Source: Gemmobacter aquatilis
GTDB taxonomy: Bacteria > Pseudomonadota > Alphaproteobacteria > Rhodobacterales > Rhodobacteraceae
Direction: 5' to 3'
DNA length: 64,000 nt
Assembly: GCF_900110025.1 (NCBI RefSeq)
Contig: NZ_FOCE01000001.1
Coordinates: 537,382 to 601,381 of the forward strand
The position numbers and the translations under genes were made by a program. The notes below the pieces were generated by a model. It had not been told where the DNA came from and did not search any database. It saw nothing but the letters and a program-made list of their open reading frames with translations. Positions within the stretch are counted from its first letter, which is position 1, and the number at the start of each line of letters is the position of its first letter. Of this stretch, positions 19,954 to 29,676 are shown piece by piece.

Positions 19954-20565
19954 ATGCGTCTGTTTCACTCTCCCACCTCGCCCTATGTGCGCAAAGTCAT
20001 GGTCGTTCTGCATGAAACCGGCCTTCTGCCGCAGGTGGAACTGATCAGCACTGCCGGCACACCGCTCGACCCCGGCACGATGCCGCTGGGCCAGAACCCG
20101 CTGGGCAAGATTCCGGCGCTGGAACGCGACGATGGCCCGGCAATCTATGACAGCCGCGTGATCTGCCGCTATCTGGATGCGCTGGCCGGCGCCGGGCTGT
20201 ACCCGCCCGCCCCGCGGGAATGGGATACCCTGACGCTGGAGGCGACGGCGGACGGGATTCTGGATGCCGCGTTGCTGATGGTCTACGAATCGCGGCTGCG
20301 CCCGGAAGACCTGCGCTATGCCCCTTGGGTCGAAGGCCAATGGGCCAAGATCGACCGCGCGCTGGATACCGTGGAAAGCCGCTGGATGGATCATCTGTCC
20401 GGGCCGCTGGACATGGGGCAACTGGCCTTGGCCGTGGCGCTGGGCTATGTCGATTTCCGCCATGGCGCGCGCGACTGGCGCGAAAACCGCCCGCGCCTTG
20501 CCGCGTGGGAGGCGACGATGGCCGCCCGGCCTTCGCTGCAGGCGACCCGCCCGCCCGAGGCCTGA
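19954..20565 (+). CDS. Glutathione S-transferase family protein
   Basis: 203 residues. The N-terminal thioredoxin-like domain starts MRLFHSPTSPYVRKVMVVL with the catalytic Ser/Thr region in SPTSPYVRK; the conserved cis-proline segment reads GKIPALERDDG, followed by YDSRVICRYLD. The C-terminal helical domain ends in ARDWRENRPRLAAWEATM. It would conjugate or reduce small electrophiles with glutathione; the substrate is unknown. The start has GGAGGA just before ATG. It is divergent from the peroxidase-like gene, with about 120 bases between them. Confidence 0.88.
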   Translation: MRLFHSPTSPYVRKVMVVLHETGLLPQVELISTAGTPLDPGTMPLGQNPLGKIPALERDDGPAIYDSRVICRYLDALAGAGLYPPAPREWDTLTLEATADGILDAALLMVYESRLRPEDLRYAPWVEGQWAKIDRALDTVESRWMDHLSGPLDMGQLALAVALGYVDFRHGARDWRENRPRLAAWEATMAARPSLQATRPPEA

Positions 20566-20594
20566 ACGCGCTAGAACCGGGGGCCAGAACCGGC

Positions 20595-21188
20595 TCAGCC
20601 CCCCGGCAGCGCCAGCGATTCGGTGGCCCGGCCCCGCCGCAAGGCGCGGGCCAGCCGGCAGGCCAGCGCCCGTATTCCCTGCATTATCTGCCGCCGCAGC
20701 GCCGAATCGCGCCGCAACAGCCGGTCGCCGCCCCAGCCCAGCAGCCCGCCCGCCAGCACCTGCCAGATGTCATGCGCCCGCACCTCGATGCGGGATCCGC
20801 CGACAAAACCCGCCGCCATCACCACCAGCGCCCGCGCCACCGGATGGCCTGCCACGCAGTCATGCACGATCGCACTCGCCCCGAAGGCCGCTGCCGTCGT
20901 ATGGGCCGACGGGAATCCCTGCCCCCCGCCCGTTGGGCGCCGGTTCAGCGGCCTCCGCCCCAGCACCGCCTTGGTGCCATGCGCGACCACCAGAACCCCG
21001 GCAAAGCGGCCCAGCAGTTCTGCCCCGCGACCATCCGTCGCAGCACAGGCCCAGGCCACCAGCGGCAGCGCCACCTGCAACTTGTCGCCATAGCGCCGCA
21101 CCGTGGGTTCGCACACCGTCAGGCACAGCGCCAGCGCCGCCAGCACCAGATGCACCCGCCCGATCCCCCGCCATATCGCCGCCAGCAT
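20595..21188 (-). CDS. PAP2-family membrane phosphatase
   Basis: 197 residues with several membrane spans. The three phosphatase motifs are present: K-x6-RP-type in GTKAVLGRRPLN, PSAHT in the middle, and the SR-x5-H-x3-D type in SRIEVRAHDIWQV. It removes phosphate from lipid phosphates or polyprenyl pyrophosphates at the periplasmic face. The start ATG 21186-21188 is preferred because GGAGGGG lies upstream; an ATG 117 bases earlier is possible. It converges with the GST gene. Confidence 0.8.
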   Translation of the reverse strand: MLAAIWRGIGRVHLVLAALALCLTVCEPTVRRYGDKLQVALPLVAWACAATDGRGAELLGRFAGVLVVAHGTKAVLGRRPLNRRPTGGGQGFPSAHTTAAAFGASAIVHDCVAGHPVARALVVMAAGFVGGSRIEVRAHDIWQVLAGGLLGWGGDRLLRRDSALRRQIMQGIRALACRLARALRRGRATESLALPGG

Positions 21189-21461
21189 GGCCCCTCCGCC
21201 GTGATTGCCCCCAGCGCTGGCAGATGCAGATGACAGGAACCTCACAAGCCGATGAAATCCTGTTAGCGCCGCCATAGGAAGCAGCGGGCGCGCCTTCAAG
21301 GTCACACCCCGACAAAACCGCCTGCATCAAGGCCCTGTGCGGCTTTGACCGCTGGACGTGACGGCGGCGCTTGGCTAAAACCCGCCCGTCAGGCAGCGGG
21401 AAACCGCCGCCCGGATTTTGCATGGGTCGCATGAGGCGGCCCTTGAGAGGGAGAAGATCTC

Positions 21462-22022
21462 GTGTCCCACGCAGAAGATCACGCAGGCACCCGCAGGGAT
21501 TTCCTGTATTATGCCACGGCCGGAGCCGGGGCAGTCGCCGCCGGCGCCGCCGTCTGGCCGCTGGTCAATCAGATGAACGCCTCTGCCGATGTGCGCGCCC
21601 TTGCGTCGATCTTTGTCGATGTGTCGGGCGTTGCCGTGGGCACCCAGTTGACCGTCAAATGGCGCGGCAAGCCGGTCTTCATCCGCCGCCGCACCCCGCA
21701 GGAAATCGAAGCGGCTCGTGCCGTGCAACTGACCGAGCTTGTGGATGCCAAGGGCGAAAACGCCAACAAGCCGGATGCCGATGCCTCCGATGCCAACCGC
21801 ACGCTGGATGAAGCGGGCGAATGGCTGGTGATGCTGGGCGTGTGTACCCACCTCGGCTGCGTGCCGCTGGGCGATGGCGCCGGTGATTTCGGGGGCTGGT
21901 TCTGCCCCTGCCACGGGTCGCACTACGATACCGCAGGCCGCATCCGCAAGGGCCCTGCCCCGCGCAACCTCGACGTGCCGGTGGCGCAGTTCACCGACGC
22001 AAACACCATCAAGCTGGGCTGA
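21462..22022 (+). CDS. petA: Ubiquinol-cytochrome c reductase iron-sulfur subunit (Rieske)
   Basis: 186 residues, initiated at GTG with GAGAGGGAGA upstream. The N-terminus has the twin-arginine signal [20 protein letters not shown], which also stays as membrane anchor. The 2Fe-2S ligands are in CTHLGC (128-133) and CPCHGSH (148-154): Cys128/His130 and Cys148/His151, with the disulfide pair Cys133/Cys150. The subunit passes electrons from ubiquinol at the Qo site to cytochrome c1. First gene of the petABC operon (also called fbcFBC). Confidence 0.98.
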   Translation: MSHAEDHAGTRRDFLYYATAGAGAVAAGAAVWPLVNQMNASADVRALASIFVDVSGVAVGTQLTVKWRGKPVFIRRRTPQEIEAARAVQLTELVDAKGENANKPDADASDANRTLDEAGEWLVMLGVCTHLGCVPLGDGAGDFGGWFCPCHGSHYDTAGRIRKGPAPRNLDVPVAQFTDANTIKLG

Positions 22023-22034
22023 GGGAGAGACCAG

Positions 22035-23348
22035 ATGGCCGGTATTCCGCACGACCATTACGAGCCCAAGACGGGCATCGAGCAATGGCTCCACAAGCGT
22101 CTTCCCATCGTCGGGCTGCTTTATGACACCCTGATGATCCCAACCCCCAAGAATCTCAACTGGATGTGGATCTGGGGCATCATCCTGACCTTCTGCCTCG
22201 CGCTGCAGATCGTCACCGGCATCGTGCTGGTGATGCACTACACGCCGCATGTCGATCTGGCCTTCGCCTCGGTCGAACATATCATGCGTGACGTGAACGG
22301 CGGCTTTGCCATCCGTTACCTGCACGCCAATGGCGCCTCGCTGTTCTTTGTCGCCGTCTACCTGCACATCTTCCGCGGTCTCTACTACGGGTCGTATAAA
22401 GCGCCCCGCGAAGTGACCTGGATCGTGGGCATGATCATCTATCTGTGCATGATGGGCACCGCGTTCATGGGCTATGTGCTGCCCTGGGGCCAGATGTCCT
22501 TCTGGGGCGCCACGGTGATCACCGGCCTGTTCGGCGCGATCCCCGGCATCGGCCCGGATATCCAGGCCTGGCTGCTCGGCGGGCCGGCGGTGGACAATGC
22601 CACCCTGAACCGCTTCTTCTCGCTGCACTACCTGCTGCCCTTCGTGATCGCGGCGCTGGTTGCCGTGCACATCTGGGCCTTCCACACCACGGGCAACAAC
22701 AACCCGACGGGTGTCGAAGTGCGCCGCACCTCGAAAGAAGAGGCGAAGAAGGACACCGTGCCGTTCTTCCCCTATTTCGTGATGAAAGACCTGTTCGCGC
22801 TGGCCGTGATTCTGGCGGTGTTCTTTGCCATCGTCGGCTTCATGCCGAACTACCTCGGCCACCCCGACAACTATCTTGAAGCGAACCCGCTTTCGACGCC
22901 TGCGCATATCGTGCCGGAATGGTACTTCCTGCCGTTCTACGCGATCCTGCGCGCCTTCACCGCTGACGTGTGGGTGGTGCAACTGGTGAACTTCGTCACC
23001 TTCGGCATCGTCGACGCCAAGTTCTTCGGCGTGCTGGCCATGTTCGGTGCGATCGCCGTGATGGCGCTGGCGCCGTGGCTCGACACCTCGTCGGTGCGGT
23101 CGGGCAAATACCGCCCGATGTTCAAATGGTGGTTCGCGCTGCTCGCCATCGACTTCGTCGTGCTGATGTGGGTGGGCGCCATGCCGACCGACGGGATCTA
23201 CCCCTACATCTCGCTGATCGCTTCGGCTTACTGGTTCGCCTATTTCCTCGTGATCCTGCCGCTTCTGGGCGTGATCGAAAAACCGCTGCCGATCCCGGCA
23301 ACGATCGAGGAAGACTTCAAGGCCCATTACCCCACCGCGGCCGAGTGA
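22035..23348 (+). CDS. petB: Cytochrome b of the bc1 complex
   Basis: 437 residues with eight to nine predicted transmembrane helices. Heme-ligand helices are visible: helix B contains [21 protein letters not shown] and helix [21 protein letters not shown]. The Qo-site motif PEWYF is in [18 protein letters not shown]. It carries hemes bL and bH and both quinone sites. It follows petA by 12 bases, with AGGGAGAG before the ATG. Longer than mitochondrial cytochrome b because of the C-terminal extension normal for Rhodobacterales. Confidence 0.98.
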   Translation: MAGIPHDHYEPKTGIEQWLHKRLPIVGLLYDTLMIPTPKNLNWMWIWGIILTFCLALQIVTGIVLVMHYTPHVDLAFASVEHIMRDVNGGFAIRYLHANGASLFFVAVYLHIFRGLYYGSYKAPREVTWIVGMIIYLCMMGTAFMGYVLPWGQMSFWGATVITGLFGAIPGIGPDIQAWLLGGPAVDNATLNRFFSLHYLLPFVIAALVAVHIWAFHTTGNNNPTGVEVRRTSKEEAKKDTVPFFPYFVMKDLFALAVILAVFFAIVGFMPNYLGHPDNYLEANPLSTPAHIVPEWYFLPFYAILRAFTADVWVVQLVNFVTFGIVDAKFFGVLAMFGAIAVMALAPWLDTSSVRSGKYRPMFKWWFALLAIDFVVLMWVGAMPTDGIYPYISLIASAYWFAYFLVILPLLGVIEKPLPIPATIEEDFKAHYPTAAE

Positions 23349-23367
23349 GAGAAAGGAACTGACCGAC

Positions 23368-24153
23368 ATGTTTCGGAAATTCGTAATCAGCGCCGTCTCT
23401 GCCCTCGGGCTGATGTCCGGCGCCGCACTTGCCGCTGAAACCGCCCATATCGAGGATTTCGCATTCTCGTTCGAAGGCCCTTTCGGCACCTTTGACAAGG
23501 CACAGCTTCAGCGCGGCCTGCAGGTCTATACCGAGGTCTGCGCCGCCTGCCACGGCCTGAAATTCGTGCCGATCCGCACGCTGTCTGATGAAGGTGGCCC
23601 GCAGCTGCCCGAAGATCAGGTGCGCGCCTATGCCAAGAACTTCACCGTGGTCGACAAAGACACCGGCGAAGACCGCGAGGCCACGCCTTCGGACAAGTTC
23701 CCCGCCAATGTCGATGCGGGTGCCCCGGATCTCAGCCTGATGGCCAAGGCCCGCGCCGGGTTCCATGGCCCCTATGGCACCGGCATCAGCCAGTTGGTCA
23801 ATGGCATCGGCGGGCCGGAATATATCCACGCCCTGCTCACCGGCTATTCGGGCGAGGAAAAGGAAGAAGCGGGGTCCACCTTCTACGAGAACCACGCCTT
23901 CTCCACCGGCTGGATCAAGATGCCTGCGCCGCTGTCGGATGGTCTGGTGACCTTCGCCGACGGCTCGCCCAACGATGTGGAGCATCTGGCCGAAGACGTG
24001 ACCGCCTTCCTGATGTGGACCGCCGAGCCGAAGCTCATGGCCCGCAAGCATATGGGCTTCGTCGCCGTGCTGTTCCTCGGCCTGCTTTCCGTCCTGCTCT
24101 ACCTCACCAACAAGCGCATCTGGGCTGCGGTGAAGGGCAAGAAAACCGCCTGA
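23368..24153 (+). CDS. petC: Cytochrome c1
   Basis: 261 residues with a signal peptide ending near ALAAETAH. The c-type heme site is CAACH (Cys58, Cys61, His62). A single C-terminal membrane span ([18 protein letters not shown]) is followed by a basic tail, the standard anchor. It takes electrons from the Rieske protein and gives them to cytochrome c2 or cy. Last gene of the operon, followed by a strong terminator. The axial methionine probably lies in the WIKMPAPL segment (about residue 190), as in other c1 proteins. Confidence 0.98.
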   Translation: MFRKFVISAVSALGLMSGAALAAETAHIEDFAFSFEGPFGTFDKAQLQRGLQVYTEVCAACHGLKFVPIRTLSDEGGPQLPEDQVRAYAKNFTVVDKDTGEDREATPSDKFPANVDAGAPDLSLMAKARAGFHGPYGTGISQLVNGIGGPEYIHALLTGYSGEEKEEAGSTFYENHAFSTGWIKMPAPLSDGLVTFADGSPNDVEHLAEDVTAFLMWTAEPKLMARKHMGFVAVLFLGLLSVLLYLTNKRIWAAVKGKKTA

Positions 24154-24175
24154 TCCAATCAGCGGCAGACAACAG

Positions 24176-24202
24176 AAAGCCCCGCCAATCGGCGGGGCTT
24201 TT
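24176..24202 (+). terminator. Rho-independent terminator of petABC
   Basis: Perfect stem AAAGCCCCGCC-AATC-GGCGGGGCTTT followed by TTCTTTT. Confidence 0.9.
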
Positions 24203-24216
24203 TCTTTTCCCGATCT

Positions 24217-24273
24217 GAATTTTCGCAGAAAATTCGCATCTTCCCGGGGGGGCGAATTTTCGCAGAAAATTCG
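24217..24273. repeat. Two copies of palindrome GAATTTTCGCAGAAAATTC
   Basis: Copies at 24217-24235 and 24254-24272, each an inverted repeat GAATTTTC / GAAAATTC around GCA, separated by a G-run (CCCGGGGGGGC). They are AT-rich islands in a GC-rich gap between the petC terminator and the end of thiQ. They look like a dispersed palindromic element or a paired binding site; the identity is unknown. Confidence 0.7.
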
Positions 24274-24278
24274 GGGGC

Positions 24279-24959
24279 CTACCCCAGATAGGCCGCCAGC
24301 GCCGCAGGCGGGTTGGCAAACAGCGCCGCCGTCTCCACCGGCGGGGCCGCCACGCCATCGGCCACCAGCACCGTCCGCCCGGCAAAGCGCTGCGCATCCG
24401 TCGGGTCATGCGTCACCATCAGCACCAGTGCCGCGCCCGCAAGCTCCTCCACCAGCGCCAGCATCTCGGCCTTCAGCGCCGGTCCCAGCGCGGCAAAGGG
24501 CTCGTCCAGCAGCAGCACGGGCCGCGCCCGCAGCAAGGCCCGCGCCAATGCCGCCCGGCTGGCCTGCCCGCCCGACAACTGCCCCGGACGCCGGGCGCCA
24601 AGCCCCGCCAGCCCCACCCGTTCCAGCGCCGTCTCGACCGCCGCCCAATCCACCCGCCGCAGCGAGGGGTCAAGCCCCAGCCCAAGGTTCTGCGCCACGC
24701 TCAGATGCGGGAAAAGGTTCTGATCCTGAAACAACATCGACAAGGGCCGCGCGCCCGGCGCCAGCCCGTCGATCCGCGCGCCCTGCCAGCGAATGGCGCC
24801 CGAGGTCAGCGGCACAAACCCGGCAATCGCCCCCAGCAGCGTCGATTTCCCGGCCCCCGAAGGCCCGATCACCGCCACCCGCTCGCCTGCGCCCACCGAC
24901 CAGTCGGCGCCTAGCTGAAAATCGTCCTGCACCACCCGCAGGCCCTCAAGCGTCAGCAT
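24279..24959 (-). CDS. thiQ: Thiamine ABC transporter ATP-binding protein
   Basis: 226 residues. Walker A GPSGAGKSTLL, Q-loop in LFQDQNLFPHL, ABC signature QLSGGQASRAALARAL, Walker B VLLLDEPFAAL and switch His in MVTHDP are all present. It energises thiamine import with ThiB and ThiP. The ATG at 24957-24959 overlaps the end of thiP by 14 bases, giving translational coupling. Family assignment to thiamine rests on the riboswitch and neighbours; the ATPase alone would be a general import ATPase. Confidence 0.92.
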   Translation of the reverse strand: MLTLEGLRVVQDDFQLGADWSVGAGERVAVIGPSGAGKSTLLGAIAGFVPLTSGAIRWQGARIDGLAPGARPLSMLFQDQNLFPHLSVAQNLGLGLDPSLRRVDWAAVETALERVGLAGLGARRPGQLSGGQASRAALARALLRARPVLLLDEPFAALGPALKAEMLALVEELAGAALVLMVTHDPTDAQRFAGRTVLVADGVAAPPVETAALFANPPAALAAYLG

Positions 24960-26484
24960 GTCCACGCCCCCATCGGTCACAGATCCAGAACACCGCAAAG
25001 GCCGCCGCCACCAGCAGCAACGCCGCCCCTGCCGCCGCCTCCATCCGGTAGGCGCCCATCAACCGCTGGATGACCAGCGGCAGCGTCGCCCCGCGTTCCG
25101 CCGCAAACAGCGCGATCACGCCCAGATCTCCCACCGCCAGCGCCGCCACCAGCCCCAGCGCAAACCCCAGCGCCCGCCGCAACCGCGGCACCACCAGCAA
25201 CCGCAACGCGGGCCAGCCCTGCAACCCGAGCGAGGCCGCCAGCCGCCCGTAATCCGCCACCAGCGCCCGCGCCTCGGGCAGTAATATGCGATAGGCGAAG
25301 GGCAGCGCCATCACCGCCGTGACCAGCACCGTAACCGGCAGCGCCACCGTGGCCGGTGACACCCAGGGAAACACCAGCAAAAACAGCCCGGTCCCCAGCA
25401 CCAGCGACGATCCCGCCATCGGCAGCATCGCCACCGGCTCCACCAACCGCAGCCCCTGCGCCCGCCCCAGCGCCAGCGCCAGCGCGCCCCCCACCGCCAA
25501 AGGTGCCGCCAGCACCGCGATCAGCACCGAGGCCGCCAGCGCCGGCCACACCGACCCCGGCAAGGCCAGCAGCCCCGGCGCCCCGCGCCAGACCACCGCC
25601 AGCAACGGCCCGGCGATGAACCCCGCCGCCAGCGCAATCACCACCGCATCGCACACCCGCCGCCAGCCGCCCGGCTGCGGCAACCCCACCGCCCGGTCCA
25701 GCCCCGCGCCAAAGCCGCCCGGCACGGTGAACAGCCCGGCCAGCCCCACGGCCACCCCGCAGGCCAGCACCTGCAGCACCGCCAGCAGCGCCGCCTTGCC
25801 CAGATCAAACTCGAACCGCACCGCCTGATAGATCGCCAGTTCCACCGTCGTGGCGCCCGGCCCACCACCCAGCACCAGCACCACCGCGAAACTCGTCAGG
25901 CAAATGGCGAACACCGCCAGCAGCGCCCCCGGCAGCACATCGCGCAGCATCGGCACCTCGATATGCCGCCAGATCTCGCGCGGGCCAAAGCCAAGGCTTT
26001 CGGCCAGCCGCAACCGCTCGCCCGGCACAGCCTGCCAGCCCTGCAGGATCATCCGCGTCGCCAAAGGCATGTTCAGAAACACATGGGCCAGCACCACGCC
26101 GCCCAGCCCGAAGATCGACACTTCGGGCAAACCCAAAGCGCGCAGCCCCACATTCACCACCCCCGCCCGGCCAAACACCGCCAGCAGCCCCAGCACCGCC
26201 ACGATCACCGGCAAAAGAAACGGCGCCCCCAGCGCCGAAATCAGCAGGCTGCGCCCGGCAAAGCGCCGCCGCGCCAGCGCCCGCGCCAAAGGCACCGCAC
26301 AGACCACCGAGGCCACCGCCGACCACGCCGCCTGCCACAGCGTGAAGCGCAGCGCCGCCCAGTCGGCAGCACCAATGCCGCCGCTGCCCGCCTGCGCCAT
26401 CACCACCGCCAGCGGCCCCAGCGTCACGAATGCCAGAGCCGCCGCCGTGATCCGCGCCGTCAGCGCGCCAGCGCCGCGCGCCAT
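24946..26484 (-). CDS. thiP: Thiamine ABC transporter permease
   Basis: 512 residues with about twelve membrane spans, a duplicated permease of the Fe3+/thiamine type. Two EAA-like loops are seen, in RLRLAESLGFGPREIWRHIE (first half) and DYGRLAASLGLQGWPALR (second half), which dock on the ATPase. The start overlaps thiB by 25 bases and its end overlaps thiQ by 14, so all three are one operon. It forms the inner-membrane channel. Confidence 0.92.
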   Translation of the reverse strand: MARGAGALTARITAAALAFVTLGPLAVVMAQAGSGGIGAADWAALRFTLWQAAWSAVASVVCAVPLARALARRRFAGRSLLISALGAPFLLPVIVAVLGLLAVFGRAGVVNVGLRALGLPEVSIFGLGGVVLAHVFLNMPLATRMILQGWQAVPGERLRLAESLGFGPREIWRHIEVPMLRDVLPGALLAVFAICLTSFAVVLVLGGGPGATTVELAIYQAVRFEFDLGKAALLAVLQVLACGVAVGLAGLFTVPGGFGAGLDRAVGLPQPGGWRRVCDAVVIALAAGFIAGPLLAVVWRGAPGLLALPGSVWPALAASVLIAVLAAPLAVGGALALALGRAQGLRLVEPVAMLPMAGSSLVLGTGLFLLVFPWVSPATVALPVTVLVTAVMALPFAYRILLPEARALVADYGRLAASLGLQGWPALRLLVVPRLRRALGFALGLVAALAVGDLGVIALFAAERGATLPLVIQRLMGAYRMEAAAGAALLLVAAAFAVFWICDRWGRGHADA

Positions 26485-27440
26485 TCTTCCAGCGCCGGGC
26501 CGCGCGCCGCCTCGGCCTCATCCGCGCCCAGCAACAAGGATTTCACCGGCTGCGCCAGCGTCTCGAACCCCTTGGGCAGACCCGCCGCAGGCACCTTGGC
26601 CGGATACATCCAGTTGGTCACCGGCAGCACCTCTTGCGCCGCGTCGCCCAGCATGAAGGCCATGAACCGATCCGCCAGATCCGGCTGATCGGTCGCCTTC
26701 AGCTTGCCCATCACCTCGACCTGCAGGTAATTGCCCTCGGTGAACACCGCCGCCGCCTTGCTGTCATCCTGTTCGGCGATCAGGTGATAGGCGGGCGAGG
26801 TGGTATAGCTCAGCACCATGTCGGCCTCGCCTTCCAGAAACATGCCGTAAGCCTCGGACCAGCCGGGGGTCACGGTCACGATATTGTCGGCCAGATCAGC
26901 CCAGACCTGCGCCCCCTGATCGCCATACGCCGCCTTCACCCACATCAGCAGCCCCAGACCGGGGGTCGAGGAGCGCGGGTCCTGAATCACGATCTTCAGA
27001 TCAGATGCCGCCAGCGCCTTGAAATCCGTCGGCGCCGCCAGCGTCTTGTTGTGCACGAAGGCGAAATAGCCCCAGTCATAGGGCAGGAAATCGGCATCCT
27101 CCCAAGCGACCGGCAGATCCAGCTTCGGGGCACCGGCATGGGGCACAAACAGCCCGGTCGCCCGCGCCGCCGCCGTCAGGTTGGTATCCAGCCCCAGCAC
27201 CACATCGGCCTCGGACTTGGCGCCTTCCAGTTGCAGCCGCGCCAGCAGCGCCGCGCCATCCCCCGCCGGGGTGAACACCAGATCGCAGCCACATTCGGCC
27301 TCGAACGCCTTTTCGATGGCCGGGCCCGGCCCCCATTCGCTGACGAAACTGTCATAGGTCAGCACATGCAACACCGGGGTTTCCGCCTGCGCCATGGTGG
27401 CCGCACACAGGAAACCCGCAGCAAACATCGGTGATTTCAT
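26460..27440 (-). CDS. thiB: Thiamine-binding periplasmic protein
   Basis: 326 residues with a signal peptide (MKSPMFAAGFLCAATMAQA) and the mature start ETPVLHVLTYDSF, the conserved ThiB opening. Further conserved parts are GLDTNLTAAARATGLF, LPYDWGYFAFVHNK and DPRSSTPGLGLLMWVKAAYG. It captures thiamine or its phosphates in the periplasm. The start has GGAGGATGAG directly before ATG. The gene is first in the operon and is preceded by a TPP riboswitch, which strongly supports the substrate. Confidence 0.94.
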   Translation of the reverse strand: MKSPMFAAGFLCAATMAQAETPVLHVLTYDSFVSEWGPGPAIEKAFEAECGCDLVFTPAGDGAALLARLQLEGAKSEADVVLGLDTNLTAAARATGLFVPHAGAPKLDLPVAWEDADFLPYDWGYFAFVHNKTLAAPTDFKALAASDLKIVIQDPRSSTPGLGLLMWVKAAYGDQGAQVWADLADNIVTVTPGWSEAYGMFLEGEADMVLSYTTSPAYHLIAEQDDSKAAAVFTEGNYLQVEVMGKLKATDQPDLADRFMAFMLGDAAQEVLPVTNWMYPAKVPAAGLPKGFETLAQPVKSLLLGADEAEAARGPALEEWRAALAR

Positions 27441-27492
27441 CTCATCCTCCATCTGCGACGGGCGGAGATGGAGCAAGCCACAAGTGGCCACA

Positions 27493-27577
27493 CCTTCCCT
27501 CCGCCGGTCTTAACCGGTTCAGGTTCAACGGGTCCGCTTTCGCATCTCAGCTCATCCGAGCACCCCGAGGTGCCAGC
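27493..27577 (-). promoter_or_regulatory. TPP riboswitch (THI element) of thiBPQ
   Basis: Read on the minus strand the order of conserved parts is CGGGGTGC, GCTGAGAT, ACCCGTTGAACCTGA, then CCGGTTAAGACCGGCGGAGG-GAAG, which matches the thiamine pyrophosphate aptamer: P2/J2-4 with CUGAGA, the ACCUGA pyrophosphate helix and the GCGGAGGGA closing part. It ends about 50 bases before the thiB ATG. The expression platform is unclear: no obvious T-rich terminator follows, so it may act by hiding the SD. Confidence 0.93.
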
Positions 27578-27651
27578 GACCATAAGCGAATACCACCCGG
27601 GCGCAAGAGGGAACCCCTTCCGGCCTGGCGCCTGGGCCTGCGGTTACAGTG

Positions 27652-27750
27652 AGTATTTTTGCCAGGATGAAAGGATGGGCCTTCCCCTTCATCCTGGCAA
27701 AAATACTCCGGGGGAGTCGCGCAGCGCGCGACGGGGGCAGCGCCCCCTCG
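27652..27750. repeat. Dispersed intergenic repeat, copy 3 (inverted pair)
   Basis: AGTATTTTTGCCAGGATGAA (27652-27671) is the exact inverse complement of TTCATCCTGGCAAAAATACT (27688-27707), a 20-bp perfect stem with a 16-base loop. The right-hand copy continues into CCGGGGGAG, GTCGCGCAGCGCGCGAC and the hairpin GGGGGC-AGC-GCCCCC (27733-27747), the normal structure of this element. Confidence 0.85.
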
Positions 27751-27828
27751 CCGGTCCGGGCGTTAGAAAACGGGTTTATCCGCTGCCCGCCTTCCAGTAA
27801 GGACAGAGCCGCAAAGGAGTGCCGCGCC

Positions 27829-28929
27829 ATGAGCTTCAACACCTTCGGTCACCTGTTCCGCGTCACCACCTGGGGCGAAAGCCACGGGCCGGCACTTGGC
27901 GCCACCGTGGACGGCTGCCCGCCCGGCGTGACCATCGACTCTGACGCGCTGCAGCACTGGCTGGACCGGCGCAAACCGGGGCAGAACAAGTTCACCACCC
28001 AGCGGCAGGAACCCGACGCGGTGAAGATCCTGTCGGGCACGTTTGAAGGCGTCAGCACCGGCACGCCGATCCAGTTGATGATCGAAAACACCGACCAGCG
28101 CTCGAAGGACTATGGCGAGATTGCCCGCGCCTTCCGCCCCGGCCATGCCGACATCACCTATCACCAGAAATACGGCCTGCGCGATTATCGCGGCGGCGGG
28201 CGATCCTCGGCCCGCGAAACGGCGGCCCGGGTCGCGGCGGGCGGCGTGGCACGCGCCGTGCTGGCGCAACTGGTGCCGGGGCTGAAGATCACCGGCTACA
28301 TGGTGCAGATCGGCCCGCACAAGATCGACCGCGCCCGCTTTGATGCCACCCAGATCGACCAGAACCCGTTCTGGTGCCCCGATGCCAGCGCCGCAGCCGA
28401 CTGGGCGGTCTATCTCGACGATCTGCGCAAGGCCCATAACTCGGTCGGCGCGGTGATCGAGGTCACGGCCTCGGGTGTGCCCGCAGGGCTTGGCGCGCCG
28501 ATCTATGCCAAACTCGACAGCGATCTGGCCGCCGCCATGATGTCGATCAACGCCGTGAAAGCGGTAGAGATCGGCGAGGGGATGGAGGCCGCCACCCTGA
28601 CCGGCGTCGAGAATGCCGACGAAATCCGTATGGGGCCGAACGGGCCGGAATTTCTGTCGAACCATGCGGGCGGCATTCTGGGCGGCATTTCCACCGGGCA
28701 GGATGTGGTGGTGCGCTTCGCGGTGAAACCCACCTCCTCCATCCTCACCCCGCGCCAGACCATCACCACGGCGGGCGAGGAAGTGGACCTGATCACCAAG
28801 GGCCGCCACGACCCCTGCGTCGGCATCCGCGCCGTGCCGGTGGGCGAGGCGATGATGGCCTGCGTGATTCTGGATCACCTGCTGCTGGATCGCGGCCAGA
28901 CCGGCGGATTGCGCGGCCAGATCGGCTAA
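27829..28929 (+). CDS. aroC: Chorismate synthase
   Basis: A 366-residue enzyme of normal length. It converts EPSP to chorismate using reduced FMN, the final shikimate step. Signature motifs: [21 protein letters not shown] at the N-terminus, [20 protein letters not shown] in the middle and [18 protein letters not shown] near the C-terminus. The ATG 27829 has AAAGGAG about ten bases upstream and begins with [20 protein letters not shown], the universal start. Its stop overlaps the stop codon region of the convergent WYL regulator by four bases. Confidence 0.97.
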   Translation: MSFNTFGHLFRVTTWGESHGPALGATVDGCPPGVTIDSDALQHWLDRRKPGQNKFTTQRQEPDAVKILSGTFEGVSTGTPIQLMIENTDQRSKDYGEIARAFRPGHADITYHQKYGLRDYRGGGRSSARETAARVAAGGVARAVLAQLVPGLKITGYMVQIGPHKIDRARFDATQIDQNPFWCPDASAAADWAVYLDDLRKAHNSVGAVIEVTASGVPAGLGAPIYAKLDSDLAAAMMSINAVKAVEIGEGMEAATLTGVENADEIRMGPNGPEFLSNHAGGILGGISTGQDVVVRFAVKPTSSILTPRQTITTAGEEVDLITKGRHDPCVGIRAVPVGEAMMACVILDHLLLDRGQTGGLRGQIG

Positions 28930-29606
28930 CCACCGCGCAACTGTCGGTGAAACTCGCGCAGCAGGGCCACGCGGCGGGGGCGAAAGCTCTCGTCGCTGAC
29001 CGTCACCGCCGCCATGCTCTCCAGCTTGAAGCGGCGGAAATCCTGCCGCAGGCAGCACCAGGCCAGCAGCATCAGCGAACGGTCCAGCCAGACGATCGAC
29101 AGCGGCCAGATTCGCCGCGCTGACTCCTGCCCGGCAGTGTCGCGATAGCGCAGATCGACGGCCCGCTCTTCCCACACCGCCTCGCGCAGCAGGCCCAGAT
29201 GCGGCGGCGCCACGCGCCGGTCAAACCGATAGACCTCTTGCGCCGCATGGATCGCCTGCCGCTGCACCCGTTCCGGCAGGCTGGCCACAATCTTGGCCCC
29301 CGCCATCTCGGCAGCCCGGGCCAGCGCGGCATCCCCCGCCATGCGCACCTCGGCCAGACCCAGCATCAGCGCCTCCACCTCCAGCCTTGTGAACATCTGT
29401 GGCGGCAGCGCCGGGTCTTCGCGCAGCGTATAGCCCAGCCCTGCCTCGCCCTCGATCAAGGCCCCGCCCGCGCGCAGGCTGGCCATGTCGCGATACAGCG
29501 TGCGGGGCGAAACCTCCATCTCGGCCGCCAGCCGCGCCGCCGTCACCGGCTGCGGCAGACGGCGCAGCGCATCCAGCAGGCGAAACAGGCGGTCGGGCTT
29601 TCCCAT
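28926..29606 (-). CDS. YafY-type transcriptional regulator (HTH-11 + WYL domain)
   Basis: 226 residues. An N-terminal winged helix ([20 protein letters not shown], then [20 protein letters not shown]) is followed by a WYL ligand-sensing domain ([39 protein letters not shown]). Such proteins are single-component regulators that respond to small ligands or nucleic acids. It is divergent from the adjacent GST gene, with 70 bases between start codons, so it probably controls that gene and itself. The start ATG 29604-29606 begins the HTH; the open frame extends 26 codons further without similarity. Confidence 0.85.
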   Translation of the reverse strand: MGKPDRLFRLLDALRRLPQPVTAARLAAEMEVSPRTLYRDMASLRAGGALIEGEAGLGYTLREDPALPPQMFTRLEVEALMLGLAEVRMAGDAALARAAEMAGAKIVASLPERVQRQAIHAAQEVYRFDRRVAPPHLGLLREAVWEERAVDLRYRDTAGQESARRIWPLSIVWLDRSLMLLAWCCLRQDFRRFKLESMAAVTVSDESFRPRRVALLREFHRQLRGG

Positions 29607-29676
29607 GGCATCCTGACAGGTTCTGGCAGCAGGGGTGCAGCATACCAGAGCCACACGGAAAGCAAAGGAAGCCCAG

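Noticed and set aside
21375-23498. 707-codon open frame opposite petA and petB
   Set aside because: Antisense to the complete bc1 genes and with the same H/R/Q/D shadow composition.
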